Shown: in pieces, positions 9,349 through 18,436 of the stretch
Layout of the letters: each line of letters begins with the position of its first letter
Numbering within the stretch: position 1 is the stretch's first letter
Assembly (NCBI RefSeq): GCF_900100205.1
Contig: NZ_FNEQ01000002.1
Span: forward strand, 434,001-498,000
DNA from: Duganella sp. OV510
GTDB lineage: Bacteria > Pseudomonadota > Gammaproteobacteria > Burkholderiales > Burkholderiaceae_D
Direction: 5' to 3'
DNA length: 64,000 bases
Made by a program: the position numbers and the translations under genes
Notes under the pieces: model-generated
Seen by the model: only the letters and a program-made list of their open reading frames with translations
Databases searched by the model: none
Told to the model about the DNA's origin: nothing

Positions 9349-10083
9349 CTAGCCGCCGCGCCGCACATCGTCCAGCAGCGGCACCACCGCCAATAACAGC
9401 AGCGCGCAGGCCAGCGGCACGGTGGCGCTGAAGCCCAGCCACTGGAAGCCGAAAGCACCGGCCAGCCCGCCGGCCAGGAACATCGCCAGCAGGGCGCTGA
9501 GCAGCGACAGGCGGCGGCGGTCGGCGGTGACACGGCCGTCGGCGGCGTGGTCGCGGTTCCAGTAAAACAGCTTGCCCAGCTCGATGCCGATGTCGGTCAC
9601 CAGGCCGGTGACGTGGGTGGTGCGGATCTCCGAGCGCGACGCCTTGCTGACAATGGCGTTCTGCAGCCCCATGACAAAGCACAGCAGCGCCACCGTGGCG
9701 GCAATGTGGCCGTTCGCCGCCAGCCGCGCGCCCAGCAGCCCGAACACCAGCAGCAGCGCCGCCTCCAGCATCAGCGGCAGCGCATAGCGGCTGTGCGCCT
9801 GGCGCCGCCGGCCCCAGTTGATCAGGATGGCCGAGGTGGCGGCGCCGAAAAAGAACGCCAGCAGCGAACCCAGTCCGGCCAGCAGCAGCGTGAATTTGCC
9901 CAGCACCAGATTGTCCGCCAGCGCCGACACCACGCCCGACATATGCGAGGTGTACTCGCCTACCGCGAAGAAGCCGCCGGCGTTGACCGCGCCGGCGACG
10001 AAGGCCAGCGATAACCCGAGTCGGCGGTTGCCGGTGTCGTCGCGTTGCGGGCTGGCGTAGCTCCGCAGGTAATGCATGGGCAT
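9349..10083 (-). CDS. YoaK/DUF1275 family membrane protein
   Basis: 244 residues with about six hydrophobic helices and the DUF1275 opening 'GLSLAFVAGAVNAGGFFAVGEYTSHMSG' seen here as AGAVNAGGF and YTSHMSG, plus the conserved 'THVTGLVTDIGIELGK' segment. Inner-membrane protein; family function is not established. It lies between a cupin-type gene and the TetR gene on the same strand with short gaps (18 bases to the TetR ATG), so joint transcription is possible. Confidence 0.85.
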   Translation of the reverse strand: MPMHYLRSYASPQRDDTGNRRLGLSLAFVAGAVNAGGFFAVGEYTSHMSGVVSALADNLVLGKFTLLLAGLGSLLAFFFGAATSAILINWGRRRQAHSRYALPLMLEAALLLVFGLLGARLAANGHIAATVALLCFVMGLQNAIVSKASRSEIRTTHVTGLVTDIGIELGKLFYWNRDHAADGRVTADRRRLSLLSALLAMFLAGGLAGAFGFQWLGFSATVPLACALLLLAVVPLLDDVRRGG

Positions 10084-10098
10084 GGGCGGCCTCGCGCG

Positions 10099-11112
10099 TC
10101 AGTAATCCTGGTTGCTCGGATAATGGCTGTAAAAGTCGTTGTCCCACCGGAAACGGGTGGTGGAAACCGTGATGCTGACGTCCAGCGCCTCGACGAAATG
10201 CCACCAGCCCACCGGCAGGAACAGGATTTCGCCCGGCGCCAGCACGCAGTCGATGACGGTCACATTGGCCATCAGCGGGAAGCGCTGCAAGTCGATGGCG
10301 CGGCCGTCGACTTGCGAGAAGCAGTGACGCTGGTTGTAGATATTGGGCGTGTCGCACGGGGCGATCAGCCGCACCCGCTTGCGCCCCGCCACCTGGATCA
10401 TGAAGTTATTGGTCAGGTCGTGGTGGAAGGGCGTGATGGTGCCGGCCGGGCCAAACCAGAAAAAGCCGCCAGCTTCGCTCAGGTACTCGGACAGCGGCGG
10501 CAGATCCGCCATCAGCTGGCGCAATGCGTCCTGGTTATGGCCGTCGTTATTGGCGGTCATGTAGAAATCGTTGGTGACGCCGGCGTTGCGCACCAGTTCC
10601 ACGTAATCGGCAAACGGCAGGCGGCGGCGGTGGGCGACGCTGTTCAGCTCATAGTCGGCGTCGGCATCGCGGCCAAACTGCACTTCGACCTCGCGCCCGC
10701 CCAGCGCAGTGGACAGGTAGTCAAAGCTCCATTTGTTGCTCGCCTGACAATCCTCCAGCATGCCGGTGATGATCACCGGCTGGTTGCGGCGGTAATAGTC
10801 GTGCAGAAAGGCGTCGCCCGACAGGCGCGCGCGGCGCGGCACCTCGGCCTGCGCCAGCCGGTTCAGCCGCGACTGAATGCCCAGCACCCAGTCGCGCTTG
10901 GCCAGCCGGTTGTGCAGGCGCGATACGCCACTCAGGTAGGGACTGCGCAGGGCAGCATCGACTTCAGCGCGCGCCGAAGCCTCGGCAATGCCGGAGGCAA
11001 CCATGATGCCGGCCAGCTGCTCGGGATGGCCGCCCAGGATCAGGTTTTCGGCGATCCATCCGCGCCAGGAATCGTTGACCTCCACGGCCGGCGCCGCGTC
11101 CTGCTGGTTCAT
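10099..11112 (-). CDS. Cupin-like/JmjC-type 2-oxoglutarate oxygenase
   Basis: 337 residues. The N-terminal ~95 residues are helical; the rest is a cupin_8/JmjC-like double-stranded beta-helix. Fe(II)-binding triad: His and Asp of 'ITPFHHDLTNNF' (HxD) and the distal His in 'FLPVGWWHFVEAL'. 'PVIITGML' is the family's entry strand. Such enzymes hydroxylate protein or small-molecule substrates using 2-oxoglutarate and O2; the substrate here is not predictable. Cytoplasmic, no signal peptide. The DUF1275 gene follows 15 bases downstream, suggesting co-transcription. Confidence 0.85.
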   Translation of the reverse strand: MNQQDAAPAVEVNDSWRGWIAENLILGGHPEQLAGIMVASGIAEASARAEVDAALRSPYLSGVSRLHNRLAKRDWVLGIQSRLNRLAQAEVPRRARLSGDAFLHDYYRRNQPVIITGMLEDCQASNKWSFDYLSTALGGREVEVQFGRDADADYELNSVAHRRRLPFADYVELVRNAGVTNDFYMTANNDGHNQDALRQLMADLPPLSEYLSEAGGFFWFGPAGTITPFHHDLTNNFMIQVAGRKRVRLIAPCDTPNIYNQRHCFSQVDGRAIDLQRFPLMANVTVIDCVLAPGEILFLPVGWWHFVEALDVSITVSTTRFRWDNDFYSHYPSNQDY

Positions 11113-11157
11113 CCGGGTTGCCCTTTCCTACATATCAGGTTCAGGCTACACGGTATA

Positions 11158-11556
11158 CTAGTAGACGGTCTCCGGCAACACCGCGCGGGCGACACCGTCA
11201 CGCACATCGATGACGCGCGGATAGATCTTGCCCACACTCATCTTGAAATAAGCCTGGCCGGTTTTGTTAGCCGAAGGCAACACCATCAGCGCCTGGAAGG
11301 AATCCGGCTGCTCGTCCAGCACGGCAAAAATCGGCGGCGTGCCAGCCAGCACGATGGCCTGCAAAGACTCGGCACTTTCGATTTCCAGATGGTGGCCGCG
11401 CACCGATATTTCGTGAATATCGCCGGTAACGGTTTCAACCATCGCGGTGCCAACCACGCTGCCGTTGACCCGGTTGACCACCAGGTTCAGGCGCAAAACA
11501 GGACGGCTCTGGGAGGCGCTGCGGATTTCATAGACGGCGGCAAATAACTGACTCAT
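11158..11556 (-). CDS. DUF1842-like protein of unknown function
   Basis: 132 residues, mostly beta-strand, no signal peptide or membrane helix. The stretch 'PVLRLNLVVNRVNGSVVGTA' resembles, from memory, the start of the DUF1842 family (small beta-rich proteins known mainly from beta-proteobacteria); I hold this assignment loosely. It stands alone between msrA and the cupin gene, all on the minus strand, with about 45 bases between its stop and the cupin ATG region and about 100 bases to msrA. No catalytic residues are evident. Confidence 0.7.
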   Translation of the reverse strand: MSQLFAAVYEIRSASQSRPVLRLNLVVNRVNGSVVGTAMVETVTGDIHEISVRGHHLEIESAESLQAIVLAGTPPIFAVLDEQPDSFQALMVLPSANKTGQAYFKMSVGKIYPRVIDVRDGVARAVLPETVY

Positions 11557-11664
11557 GGCATTTCCTAAAGTGAAGATGTGGAACAGGTCTTCACTCTAGG
11601 TGTGCCGCTGAAAAGTGTCCTTCCGAATACCTTCAGATGACTAAGCCACTGATTAACAACAATT

Positions 11665-12168
11665 TTATCGCTTAGGCAAAACCCAGTCCGGACGGATGTA
11701 ATGGCAGGTGTAGCCGTTCGGAATGCGCTCCAGATAGTCCTGATGCTCGGGTTCCGCCTCCCAGAACGGGCCTTCCGGCGCCAGTTCGGTCGCCACTTTG
11801 CCCGGCCACAAGCCGGAAGCGTTGACGTCGGCGATGGTGTCCTCAGCCACCGCCTTCTGTTCGTCACTGGCGTAGAAGATGGCAGAACGATAACTGGTGC
11901 CGATGTCGTTGCCCTGGCGGTTGCTGGTGCTCGGATCGTGGATCTGGAAGAAAAATTCCAGCATCTTGCGGTAGCTGGTGACGGCCGGATCGAAGACAAT
12001 CTCGATCGCCTCGGCGTGCGTGCCATGGTTGCGGTAAGTGGCGTTGGCCACATCGCCGCCGCTGTAACCGACACGGGTACTGACCACGCCCGGCTGCTTG
12101 CGGATCAGGTCCTGCATGCCCCAGAAGCAGCCGCCAGCCAGGATGGCCCTCTCTGTTTTGGTCGTCAT
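11665..12168 (-). CDS. msrA: Peptide-methionine (S)-S-oxide reductase
   Basis: 167 residues. The catalytic motif [10 protein letters not shown] is at the N-terminus (active Cys about residue 13) and the fold markers '[15 protein letters not shown]' and '[11 protein letters not shown]' follow as in MsrA. It reduces methionine-S-sulfoxide in oxidised proteins. ATG at 12168 is chosen: AAGGA lies at good distance and it puts the Cys motif at the normal place; an in-frame upstream start would add a 20-residue tail (KKYVSVSKL...) not seen in the family. Single gene, no MsrB domain fused. Confidence 0.95.
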   Translation of the reverse strand: MTTKTERAILAGGCFWGMQDLIRKQPGVVSTRVGYSGGDVANATYRNHGTHAEAIEIVFDPAVTSYRKMLEFFFQIHDPSTSNRQGNDIGTSYRSAIFYASDEQKAVAEDTIADVNASGLWPGKVATELAPEGPFWEAEPEHQDYLERIPNGYTCHYIRPDWVLPKR

Positions 12169-12367
12169 ATTGAATTCCTTTCCATAAATGTTCTTGCTCA
12201 ATTTGGAGACAGATACATATTTCTTCAAGCAAATACCTGAAATCCCACTATAATTGACGTTAGGAAAGCCAATTAGCTCCCTTCACGCGTGCCCCCTAGT
12301 TTGTCGCGCTACCAATTCCCCGGCCTGGACCCAGCCGAACGTCGTGTTTTTTTACCGTTCCGAGATC

Positions 12368-12790
12368 ATGGACCAGACCAAACCCATCCAACGTATTTTA
12401 GTCGTAGACGACAACAACGAAGCGGCCGATATCTCCGCCGAGCTGCTGGAACTGCAGGGTTACCGCACCGCCGTCGCCTATGCTGGCCTGGCCGGCCTGG
12501 AAGCGGTACGCACTTTCCAGCCGCACGCGGTGCTGCTCGATCTCGGCATGCCGGGCATGGACGGCTACCAGGTGGCGGCTGCGCTGCGCGCTGTGCCGGA
12601 CTACGATGACGTCGCGCTGATCGCCTTCACCGCCTGGGGCGACGTAGTCACCCGCCAGCGCGTGGTCGATACCGGCTTTGACGAACATGTCATCAAGCCG
12701 GCCAACCTGGACCGTATTCTGGCCGCCGTGCGCAATGCGCTGGCCAAGCGTGAGCAACTCTGCACGGCTGCCCTCAGCGAGGCAGTGTAA
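12368..12790 (+). CDS. Single-domain response regulator
   Basis: 140 residues, one receiver domain: 'LVVDDNNEAADISAELL', acceptor Asp in 'AVLLDLGMPGMDGYQVA', Thr in 'LIAFTAWG', Lys in 'HVIKPANLDRI'. It lacks an output domain. The ATG at 12368 follows CCGAGATC; the frame is open further upstream but that part is not receiver-like. The closest relatives by pattern are the C-terminal receivers of hybrid kinases. No kinase gene is adjacent, so its partner is unknown. Confidence 0.85.
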   Translation: MDQTKPIQRILVVDDNNEAADISAELLELQGYRTAVAYAGLAGLEAVRTFQPHAVLLDLGMPGMDGYQVAAALRAVPDYDDVALIAFTAWGDVVTRQRVVDTGFDEHVIKPANLDRILAAVRNALAKREQLCTAALSEAV

Positions 12791-12833
12791 TTGCTTTTGT
12801 GATACTGTCTGAGGTCAGACAGGAGGTGTCATC

Positions 12834-13019
12834 ATGCTTGAGAGACGTACCCGCCCCGACCGCGACAAGGCGATCGCCGTCAATGCCGGCATTGCCATGA
12901 AGCAAAAACAAGGCCGCGAAGCGGCTGCCCTGTTCCTTGAAGACGCCGGCCTGCCGCTGGCTGTCATCGCCCGCGTGCTGAACGACGCCGAACAGCGTCG
13001 TGCCGGCGACCTGCGCTAG
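12834..13019 (+). CDS. Small conserved-looking hypothetical protein (61 aa)
   Basis: A 61-residue basic protein with an unusually strong ribosome site (CAGGAGGTG, seven bases before the ATG), which argues that it is real. Predicted mostly helical, with 'AAALFLEDAGLPLAVIARVLND' resembling a small helix-turn-helix. The stop TAG abuts the stop of the convergent TonB-domain gene. Function unknown; a DNA-binding role would only be inferred from the helical pattern. Confidence 0.6.
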   Translation: MLERRTRPDRDKAIAVNAGIAMKQKQGREAAALFLEDAGLPLAVIARVLNDAEQRRAGDLR

Positions 13020-13673
13020 CTATTTCAGCAACACGCGGCCGAAAGCGGTATCGGTGCGTTCGCCGCTCAATTGCGCGTCGTAGGCGAAGCGGCAGGTTTG
13101 CAGATAAGCGATCGCCTGCCCCACCAGCGCCTGCGGCTGGCCGTTGGGCTCTGCCACCACGCGCACCGGCGCGCTATCGGCGTTAAGCAGGAAGCGCAGC
13201 AGAATGCCATCCGGACCGCTCGATCGCTGATCGGCTTCGCGGAAGCCGGCAAACTGCGCCGATGGCTGACAACTATCCTTCACCAGCAGCGGCCGCAGCG
13301 CCGGCGCATCGCTGAATTTCCATTCGTATTGCAAAGGGAAGACGGCGCCGTCACGCGCCTCCTTCAGCCCCGACCGGAACACGCATTGCGTGATGCCGGC
13401 GATGGCGGCGGCGTCGAGTATCTGCCAGCCGCTGCTTTTGCTGACGGTGGGCTTGCGCACCTTGCCGTCCTGGCCGATCTGGAAGCTGATGATGGTGGTG
13501 CCGGTGATTTCGTAGCGGACCGCTTCGGCCGGCCACTGCGGTTGCGCGCAGCTGGCTGGCGTCAGCAGCGCCGCGAACGGCACCCGTTGCACTTCAGGCT
13601 GAGCACGTCCGACCAGGTTGATAACGACGACAATCAGGACGACAGCGGCAAGCGCAAGCAATTTCTTGTTCAT
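13020..13673 (-). CDS. TonB C-terminal domain protein
   Basis: 217 residues with one N-terminal membrane anchor (LLALAAVVLIVVVINLVG, residues 4-21) and a periplasmic TonB-like C-domain: 'GTTIISFQIGQDGKVRKPTVSKSSG' then 'AAIAGITQCVF'. It lacks the Pro-rich spacer of true TonB, and there is a second TonB-like half after residue 120. It may transduce energy to an outer-membrane receptor or be a structural envelope protein. The adjacent upstream gene on the same strand encodes a lipoprotein, 18 bases away. Confidence 0.75.
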   Translation of the reverse strand: MNKKLLALAAVVLIVVVINLVGRAQPEVQRVPFAALLTPASCAQPQWPAEAVRYEITGTTIISFQIGQDGKVRKPTVSKSSGWQILDAAAIAGITQCVFRSGLKEARDGAVFPLQYEWKFSDAPALRPLLVKDSCQPSAQFAGFREADQRSSGPDGILLRFLLNADSAPVRVVAEPNGQPQALVGQAIAYLQTCRFAYDAQLSGERTDTAFGRVLLK

Positions 13674-13691
13674 GCCGCGATCATAGCGCGC

Positions 13692-14381
13692 TTACTTGTC
13701 CCCGACCAGTTGCACCGCGTCGACCACCTTGTAGTCATGTTGCAGGTTGTTGGCGTAGGTTAGCTTGACTGCCTTGATCTTGTTGGCGGTCTTGTCGAAG
13801 CTGCGCACAAACCAGGTGCGGTTGCCGCGATAGTCGCGCTTGACGTCGTTGACGCCTTCCCACACGGTGCTCCACTTGCCATCGGTGTCCTGCAATTCGA
13901 CCTTGTTGATCGCTTCGACGCCTTGGCCGCTGTCAATCACCACCCGCACCTCGGTGGCGTTGACCGGGGTGGCGTACTCCAGCTCCAGCCAGTCGAAGCC
14001 CTTGTCGATGTTTTCGTTGGTCCAGGAATTGCCGTCCGCCGGACCGGTGGCACGCTCCGGCGTGTTGCTATCGCCGGGCTTGCGCTTGTCGGCGCCGCCG
14101 AACACCGAGCTGGCCTTGGCCTGCGTGGCCCACTGGGCGCGCGCATCATTGATGTACTTGTCCTCCATCACGCCATATTCCAGCTGTGATTTCTTGCGAG
14201 CCTGTTCACGCTGTTCAGGTGTTTGCTCGGCGGGCGGCGTATCAGCGGCCGGTACCGGAGCGGTGGCCTGAGCCGGAACTGGTGCGGCGACAGGCACCGC
14301 CTCCTCGGTCTTTTCCTTCTTGTGGCAAGCGGTGAGCAGCGCGGCCAGCAGCATGGCCGCAACAGTGGCGTGACGTTTCAT
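13692..14381 (-). CDS. Lipoprotein with discoidin/NPCBM-like domain
   Basis: 229 residues. Signal II peptide with lipobox LLTAC (Cys about residue 19), a charged and Pro/Ala-rich linker to about 65, then a beta-rich domain with 'NTPERATGPADGNSWTNEN', 'WLELEYATPVNATEVRVVID' and 'IKAVKLTYANN' that resembles F5/8-type galactose-binding (discoidin) modules. Membrane-anchored and periplasmic or outer-membrane facing. It likely binds a glycan or ligand surface; no catalytic site is visible. Probably in one operon with the TonB-domain gene downstream. Confidence 0.75.
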   Translation of the reverse strand: MKRHATVAAMLLAALLTACHKKEKTEEAVPVAAPVPAQATAPVPAADTPPAEQTPEQREQARKKSQLEYGVMEDKYINDARAQWATQAKASSVFGGADKRKPGDSNTPERATGPADGNSWTNENIDKGFDWLELEYATPVNATEVRVVIDSGQGVEAINKVELQDTDGKWSTVWEGVNDVKRDYRGNRTWFVRSFDKTANKIKAVKLTYANNLQHDYKVVDAVQLVGDK

Positions 14382-14534
14382 AGGCAGATTTCCTCGTTGA
14401 TGTTATAAATACAATTTACCTCATCGCGGAAAATCGCCGCGCACTCATCAGCAAGGACAGTCGATCGGGCCAGGCTGGCGGATTATTGACGCAGCTTGTA
14501 GACCGGGGCGCCCCGCGCTGGCTATAATTCGTGG

Positions 14535-14906
14535 ATGCGCTTATCGGATAAACGGAATGTACTGCACTTGTGGATCGCCATCCTGGCGCTCCTGTTCAGT
14601 GCCATCGCACCTTCCGTTTCGCACGCGGTGACAGCCGCCTCGACAATTCCTGGGCTGGAGATGTGTACGGTCAGCGGTCAGCAGCCGCTGAAGGGCAAGT
14701 CGCTGTCGGACGCCATCGTCCACGCCTTCGAGCACTGCCCGTATTGCGCCGCGCATGCGACGCCACCGTCGCTACCGCCACCATCTGCCTGGCATTTCCC
14801 GCTGCCTTCCGGCCAGGCGGTTTTCCCCGCGCTGTTCTATCACGCCCCAAAGCCGCTGTTCGCCTGGTCCACGGCCAACCCGCGCGCGCCACCTTTCTCC
14901 GCTTGA
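14535..14906 (+). CDS. DUF2946 family protein
   Basis: 123 residues: N-terminal hydrophobic export segment (LWIAILALLFSAIAPSVSHA), then the DUF2946 hallmark 'MCTVSG' and 'HCPYCAAHA' with Cys/His pairs. Members are commonly found in front of TonB-dependent receptors and often linked to copper, which matches the receptor starting 85 bases downstream on the same strand. The Cys/His clusters suggest metal binding in the periplasm; this is inference from family context. Confidence 0.8.
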   Translation: MRLSDKRNVLHLWIAILALLFSAIAPSVSHAVTAASTIPGLEMCTVSGQQPLKGKSLSDAIVHAFEHCPYCAAHATPPSLPPPSAWHFPLPSGQAVFPALFYHAPKPLFAWSTANPRAPPFSA

Positions 14907-14990
14907 GTTCCAGCAGTGCCTTATCGCCCGACGCCTTTGCGCGCTTGGGCTGCTTCGCCGCGTGCGCGCGGCACTCAACGCAGATACATC

Positions 14991-17078
14991 ATGAAAATCC
15001 ATCCTGTTATTTTTATCGCCGCCGCAATGAACATGAACGCGTATGCGGAAGACCTGCCCACCGTGGAAATCAAGGGCGCACAACAAGCTAGCCTGGAACG
15101 CAACACCAGCACCGGCAGCAACCTCGGACTGACGCCGCTGGAAACGCCGGCCAGCATCGAAAGCATCAGCCGCGCGCAACTGGTCGATCGCGGCGACGCC
15201 CGTATCGTGGATGCCTTGAGCCGTGCCGCCGGCCTCAATGTTTTCCCGCATCCGGGCAACGGCGGCTCGGCGCTGGCGGCGCGCGGCTTCACCGACCTGG
15301 CCTCCGTCACCCAGCTGTATGACGGCATGAAGCAGTACGGCAGCGGCGCGCTGACCTTCCCGTTCGACACCTGGTCGGTCGAGCGCATCGAAGTTCTGCG
15401 CGGCCCGGCCTCGGTGATCTACGGCGCCGGCGCCATTGGCGGTGTGGTCAACATCATTCCACGCAAGCCCGGCGCCGGAGCGATACAGAACGAGATCATG
15501 CTGGGCGCAGGCAGCCATGACACGCGGCGCTACGGCTTCGGCAGCGGCGGCGGCATCAGCGAACAGCTGTCCTACCGGCTGGACGTCAGCGGCAACCGCA
15601 GCGACAACTGGATGGCCAATGGCGAATCGCGCGATAACAATATCTCCGCCGCGCTGCGCTACGACATCAGCCCGACGCTGAATGTGGTGCTCTCGCACGC
15701 GCAGAGCGACCAGCATCCGATGCGCTACTTTGGCGTACCGCTGATTGACGGCCAGTTCTCGCCGCGCACCTATGACAAGAACTACAACGTGGCCGACGGC
15801 GTGATTCAATATCGCGACCAGCAGACCAGCGCCGCGCTGCACTGGCAGCCTGTGGATGGCGTATCGGTCAGCAGCACGCTGTATCACATCCGCAGCAGGC
15901 GTCAATGGCGCAACGCCGAGAGCTACAGCTGGCTGCCCGGCACCACGCAAATCGAACGCTCCGACTACACCGAGATCCGCCACAACCAGGAGCAGTCCGG
16001 CAATATGACCGTGGCCACGCTGAACGGTCTGCTGTTCGGCATGCGCAACACCTTCTCCGGCGGTGTGGAATTCAATCGCAGCCGCTTCGGCCACACCAAT
16101 AACTCGCCCTACTCAGGCAGCAGCGTGGTCGATATCGATCAACCGCTGGCAGGCGAATTCTTCAGCCCTGACAACGCCTTCCTCAAGTACCAGGTGCGTG
16201 CGCGCCAGTACGCCGGCTTCATCGAGAATCGCCTGCAACTGGACGACAAGCTATCGCTGGTGGCCGGCCTGCGCCACGACCGCGACGAAGTGGAAAAGCG
16301 CGACCTGGTGACGCCATCGTCATCGTTCGATAAAACCTTCAGCAACACCGGCTACCGCCTCGGCGCGGTGCGCGCGCTGAACGAACATACCGCGTTGTAT
16401 GCGCAGTATTCGGTGGCGCACGATCCGCTCGGCCCGCTGCTGTTCACCAATACCACGCGCGCCGCGTTCGACCTGGCCAAGGGCAAGCAGATCGAAGCCG
16501 GCGCCAAGCAGACATTCTGGGGCGGCGATGGCGAGTGGACGCTATCCGCCTACCGCATCGTCAAGAACAATCTGCTGACGCGCGACCCGAGCAATATCAG
16601 CCGCAGCATTCAGGTCGGCGAACAGTCGTCGCGCGGCCTGGAAGCGACCGTGGTATTCAGCCACGGCGCACTGTGGCGACTGGAGGCGAATGCCACCGCG
16701 CTGCGCGCGCAGTACGATGAATTCAACGAGAACAGCGGCGGCAAGCTGGTGTCGCGCGCCGGCAATACGCCGGCAGATGTCCCTGAACGGATGGCGAATA
16801 TCTTCGGCAGCTACCGCATCGCGCCGCAATGGACGGCACTCGCCAGCGCCCACTATGTCGGCGAACTCAACGCCGACAGCGCCAATACGCTGAAGATGCC
16901 GGCCTACACCACCGTCGACCTGGGCCTGCGTTGGCAGTTGGCCGACCGCACCGCGCTGACTGCGCGTGGCTTCAATGTCTTCGACAAGCGCTACGCGCAG
17001 ACCGCCTACTACAACAGCGCCCAATGGCTGCTCGGTGCGGACCGGCGCTACGAGCTGCAACTTCGCCAGGCATTCTAG
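14991..17078 (+). CDS. TonB-dependent outer-membrane receptor
   Basis: 695 residues. Signal peptide MKIHPVIFIAAAMNMNAYA, a plug domain with 'TVEIKGAQQASLERN' (possible TonB box region), 'LVDRGDARIVDALSRAAGLNV' and 'VERIEVLRGPASVIYGAGAIGGVVNI', then a 22-strand type barrel ending in the terminal aromatic 'RYELQLRQAF'. It imports a metal complex or siderophore with energy from TonB. The DUF2946 gene in front hints at copper or another metal, not proven. ATG at 14991 was chosen because upstream in-frame sequence is not signal-like. The stop overlaps by four bases the stop of the convergent aminotransferase. Confidence 0.92.
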   Translation: MKIHPVIFIAAAMNMNAYAEDLPTVEIKGAQQASLERNTSTGSNLGLTPLETPASIESISRAQLVDRGDARIVDALSRAAGLNVFPHPGNGGSALAARGFTDLASVTQLYDGMKQYGSGALTFPFDTWSVERIEVLRGPASVIYGAGAIGGVVNIIPRKPGAGAIQNEIMLGAGSHDTRRYGFGSGGGISEQLSYRLDVSGNRSDNWMANGESRDNNISAALRYDISPTLNVVLSHAQSDQHPMRYFGVPLIDGQFSPRTYDKNYNVADGVIQYRDQQTSAALHWQPVDGVSVSSTLYHIRSRRQWRNAESYSWLPGTTQIERSDYTEIRHNQEQSGNMTVATLNGLLFGMRNTFSGGVEFNRSRFGHTNNSPYSGSSVVDIDQPLAGEFFSPDNAFLKYQVRARQYAGFIENRLQLDDKLSLVAGLRHDRDEVEKRDLVTPSSSFDKTFSNTGYRLGAVRALNEHTALYAQYSVAHDPLGPLLFTNTTRAAFDLAKGKQIEAGAKQTFWGGDGEWTLSAYRIVKNNLLTRDPSNISRSIQVGEQSSRGLEATVVFSHGALWRLEANATALRAQYDEFNENSGGKLVSRAGNTPADVPERMANIFGSYRIAPQWTALASAHYVGELNADSANTLKMPAYTTVDLGLRWQLADRTALTARGFNVFDKRYAQTAYYNSAQWLLGADRRYELQLRQAF

Positions 17079-18331
17079 GCGAGGTTGCGGATGGCGGCGA
17101 CCAGCTGATCCAGATCTGCGGTGCGCGTGAACAGCCCCGGCGTCACGCGGATACAGGCGCCGCCCGCCGGGCCTTTGCGGGCAACGGTAAAGATGCGGTA
17201 CTGCTCCACCAGCCGGTTCACCAGCGCCACGTTCTGCTCGAAGCTGGTGTGGCCCTTCAGGCGGAACGAGGTGACAGCGCCGTAGCTGCCCTCCTCGTCC
17301 GGCGTCAGGATCTGCACACCGTCATGGCCGCGCAGCTGACTTACCCAGTGGTCGCGCAGCGCACGCAGGCGGCGGCCGCGATTCGCCACGCCGATATCGT
17401 CGTGCAGCTTGAGCGCAGCGGGGATGGTCATCAGCGCGGCGGCGTTCACCGTGCCGGAATGGACGCGCGAACGGATGTCGGTGACGGCGTAATCCTCGTC
17501 ACCGCGTTCGATGCCGATATCCGCCAGCCGCTCCTTGCGGATGTACAGGAAACCGGTGCCCAGCGGCGCTCCCACCCACTTGTGCAGGTTGGCGCCAATG
17601 AAGTCCGCGCCCAGGTCCGGCAGCTTGTAATCCAGCTGTCCCCACGACTGCGCCACGTCTAGAATCACATCGACGCCGCGCGCCTTGGCCAGCTTGATAA
17701 TCTCCACCACCGGTAGCACAAAGCCGGTGCGGTGGTTGATGTGGGTAAGCAGCAGCAGCCGCGTACGTGGATTGGCGCGCAGCGCCTTGTCATAGGTGTC
17801 GACGGCGGCCTGGCGGTTAAGCTGATCCGGCAACTGCACCACTGCCACCTTGGCGCCGCTGCGTTGCGCCAGGTCGTTCATCGCGTACTGCATGGCGTCA
17901 TAATCCAGATTGGCGTACATGATGCTGTCGCCACGCTTCAGCAACTTGTAATTGCAGATCAGGTTTTGCAGCGACTCAGTGGCGCCGCGCGTGATCGCCA
18001 GTTCTTCCGGCGCCACGCCGGTGTGCGCTGCCAGCAGCGTGCGCAGCTGATCCATGCCGGCGCGGTCGAACTGCCGCCGCAGGTGGTAGGAGTTATAGCG
18101 ATTCAGGTAATCGATATTGCGCTTGAAGTCCTCCGCCACCGGCCGCGCCATGATGCCGTAGTAGGCATTCTCCAGGTTGACGAAGTCGCCGGCGATATCG
18201 TAACTCTGCGCGATTGCGTCCCAATCGGCGCCGCTTGCCGGTGCAGCGCGTGACGCACCTGCCGCCGTCAATGCCGTCATGCCTACAGCCGCCCCAAGCA
18301 GCTTGCGCCGGCCAGCCTGAAATCCATCCAT
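17075..18331 (-). CDS. Tat-exported class V aminotransferase (isopenicillin N epimerase-like)
   Basis: 418 residues. The N-terminus carries a twin-arginine signal (GRRKLLGAAVGMTALTAAGASRA). The rest is a PLP fold-type I protein: 'ITRGATESLQNLI', 'VILDVAQSWGQLDYKLPDLGADFIGANLHKWVGAPLGTGFLY' with the Schiff-base Lys in NLHKWVGAP. The resemblance is to cysteine desulfurase/isopenicillin N epimerase-like enzymes, and Tat export implies folding with PLP in the cytoplasm first. Substrate unknown. Start at 18331 is supported by GGAGG seven bases upstream. It is divergent from a LysR regulator 106 bases away, its likely controller. Confidence 0.88.
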   Translation of the reverse strand: MDGFQAGRRKLLGAAVGMTALTAAGASRAAPASGADWDAIAQSYDIAGDFVNLENAYYGIMARPVAEDFKRNIDYLNRYNSYHLRRQFDRAGMDQLRTLLAAHTGVAPEELAITRGATESLQNLICNYKLLKRGDSIMYANLDYDAMQYAMNDLAQRSGAKVAVVQLPDQLNRQAAVDTYDKALRANPRTRLLLLTHINHRTGFVLPVVEIIKLAKARGVDVILDVAQSWGQLDYKLPDLGADFIGANLHKWVGAPLGTGFLYIRKERLADIGIERGDEDYAVTDIRSRVHSGTVNAAALMTIPAALKLHDDIGVANRGRRLRALRDHWVSQLRGHDGVQILTPDEEGSYGAVTSFRLKGHTSFEQNVALVNRLVEQYRIFTVARKGPAGGACIRVTPGLFTRTADLDQLVAAIRNLA

Positions 18332-18436
18332 CCCGCACCTCCACAGAGTTGATATTGCAGACCAGTATAGAGATTGGCCATCATCGTGCATGGCGCATGA
18401 TTTATCATTCCATAAATTCCAGTTATAGGTGCCGCC

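Noticed and set aside
6946..9396. An open frame of over 800 codons on the plus strand opposite the phytochrome and TetR genes
   Set aside because: It is the antisense of well supported genes, with no ribosome site and a His/Gln/Arg-rich composition typical of antisense frames in GC-rich DNA.
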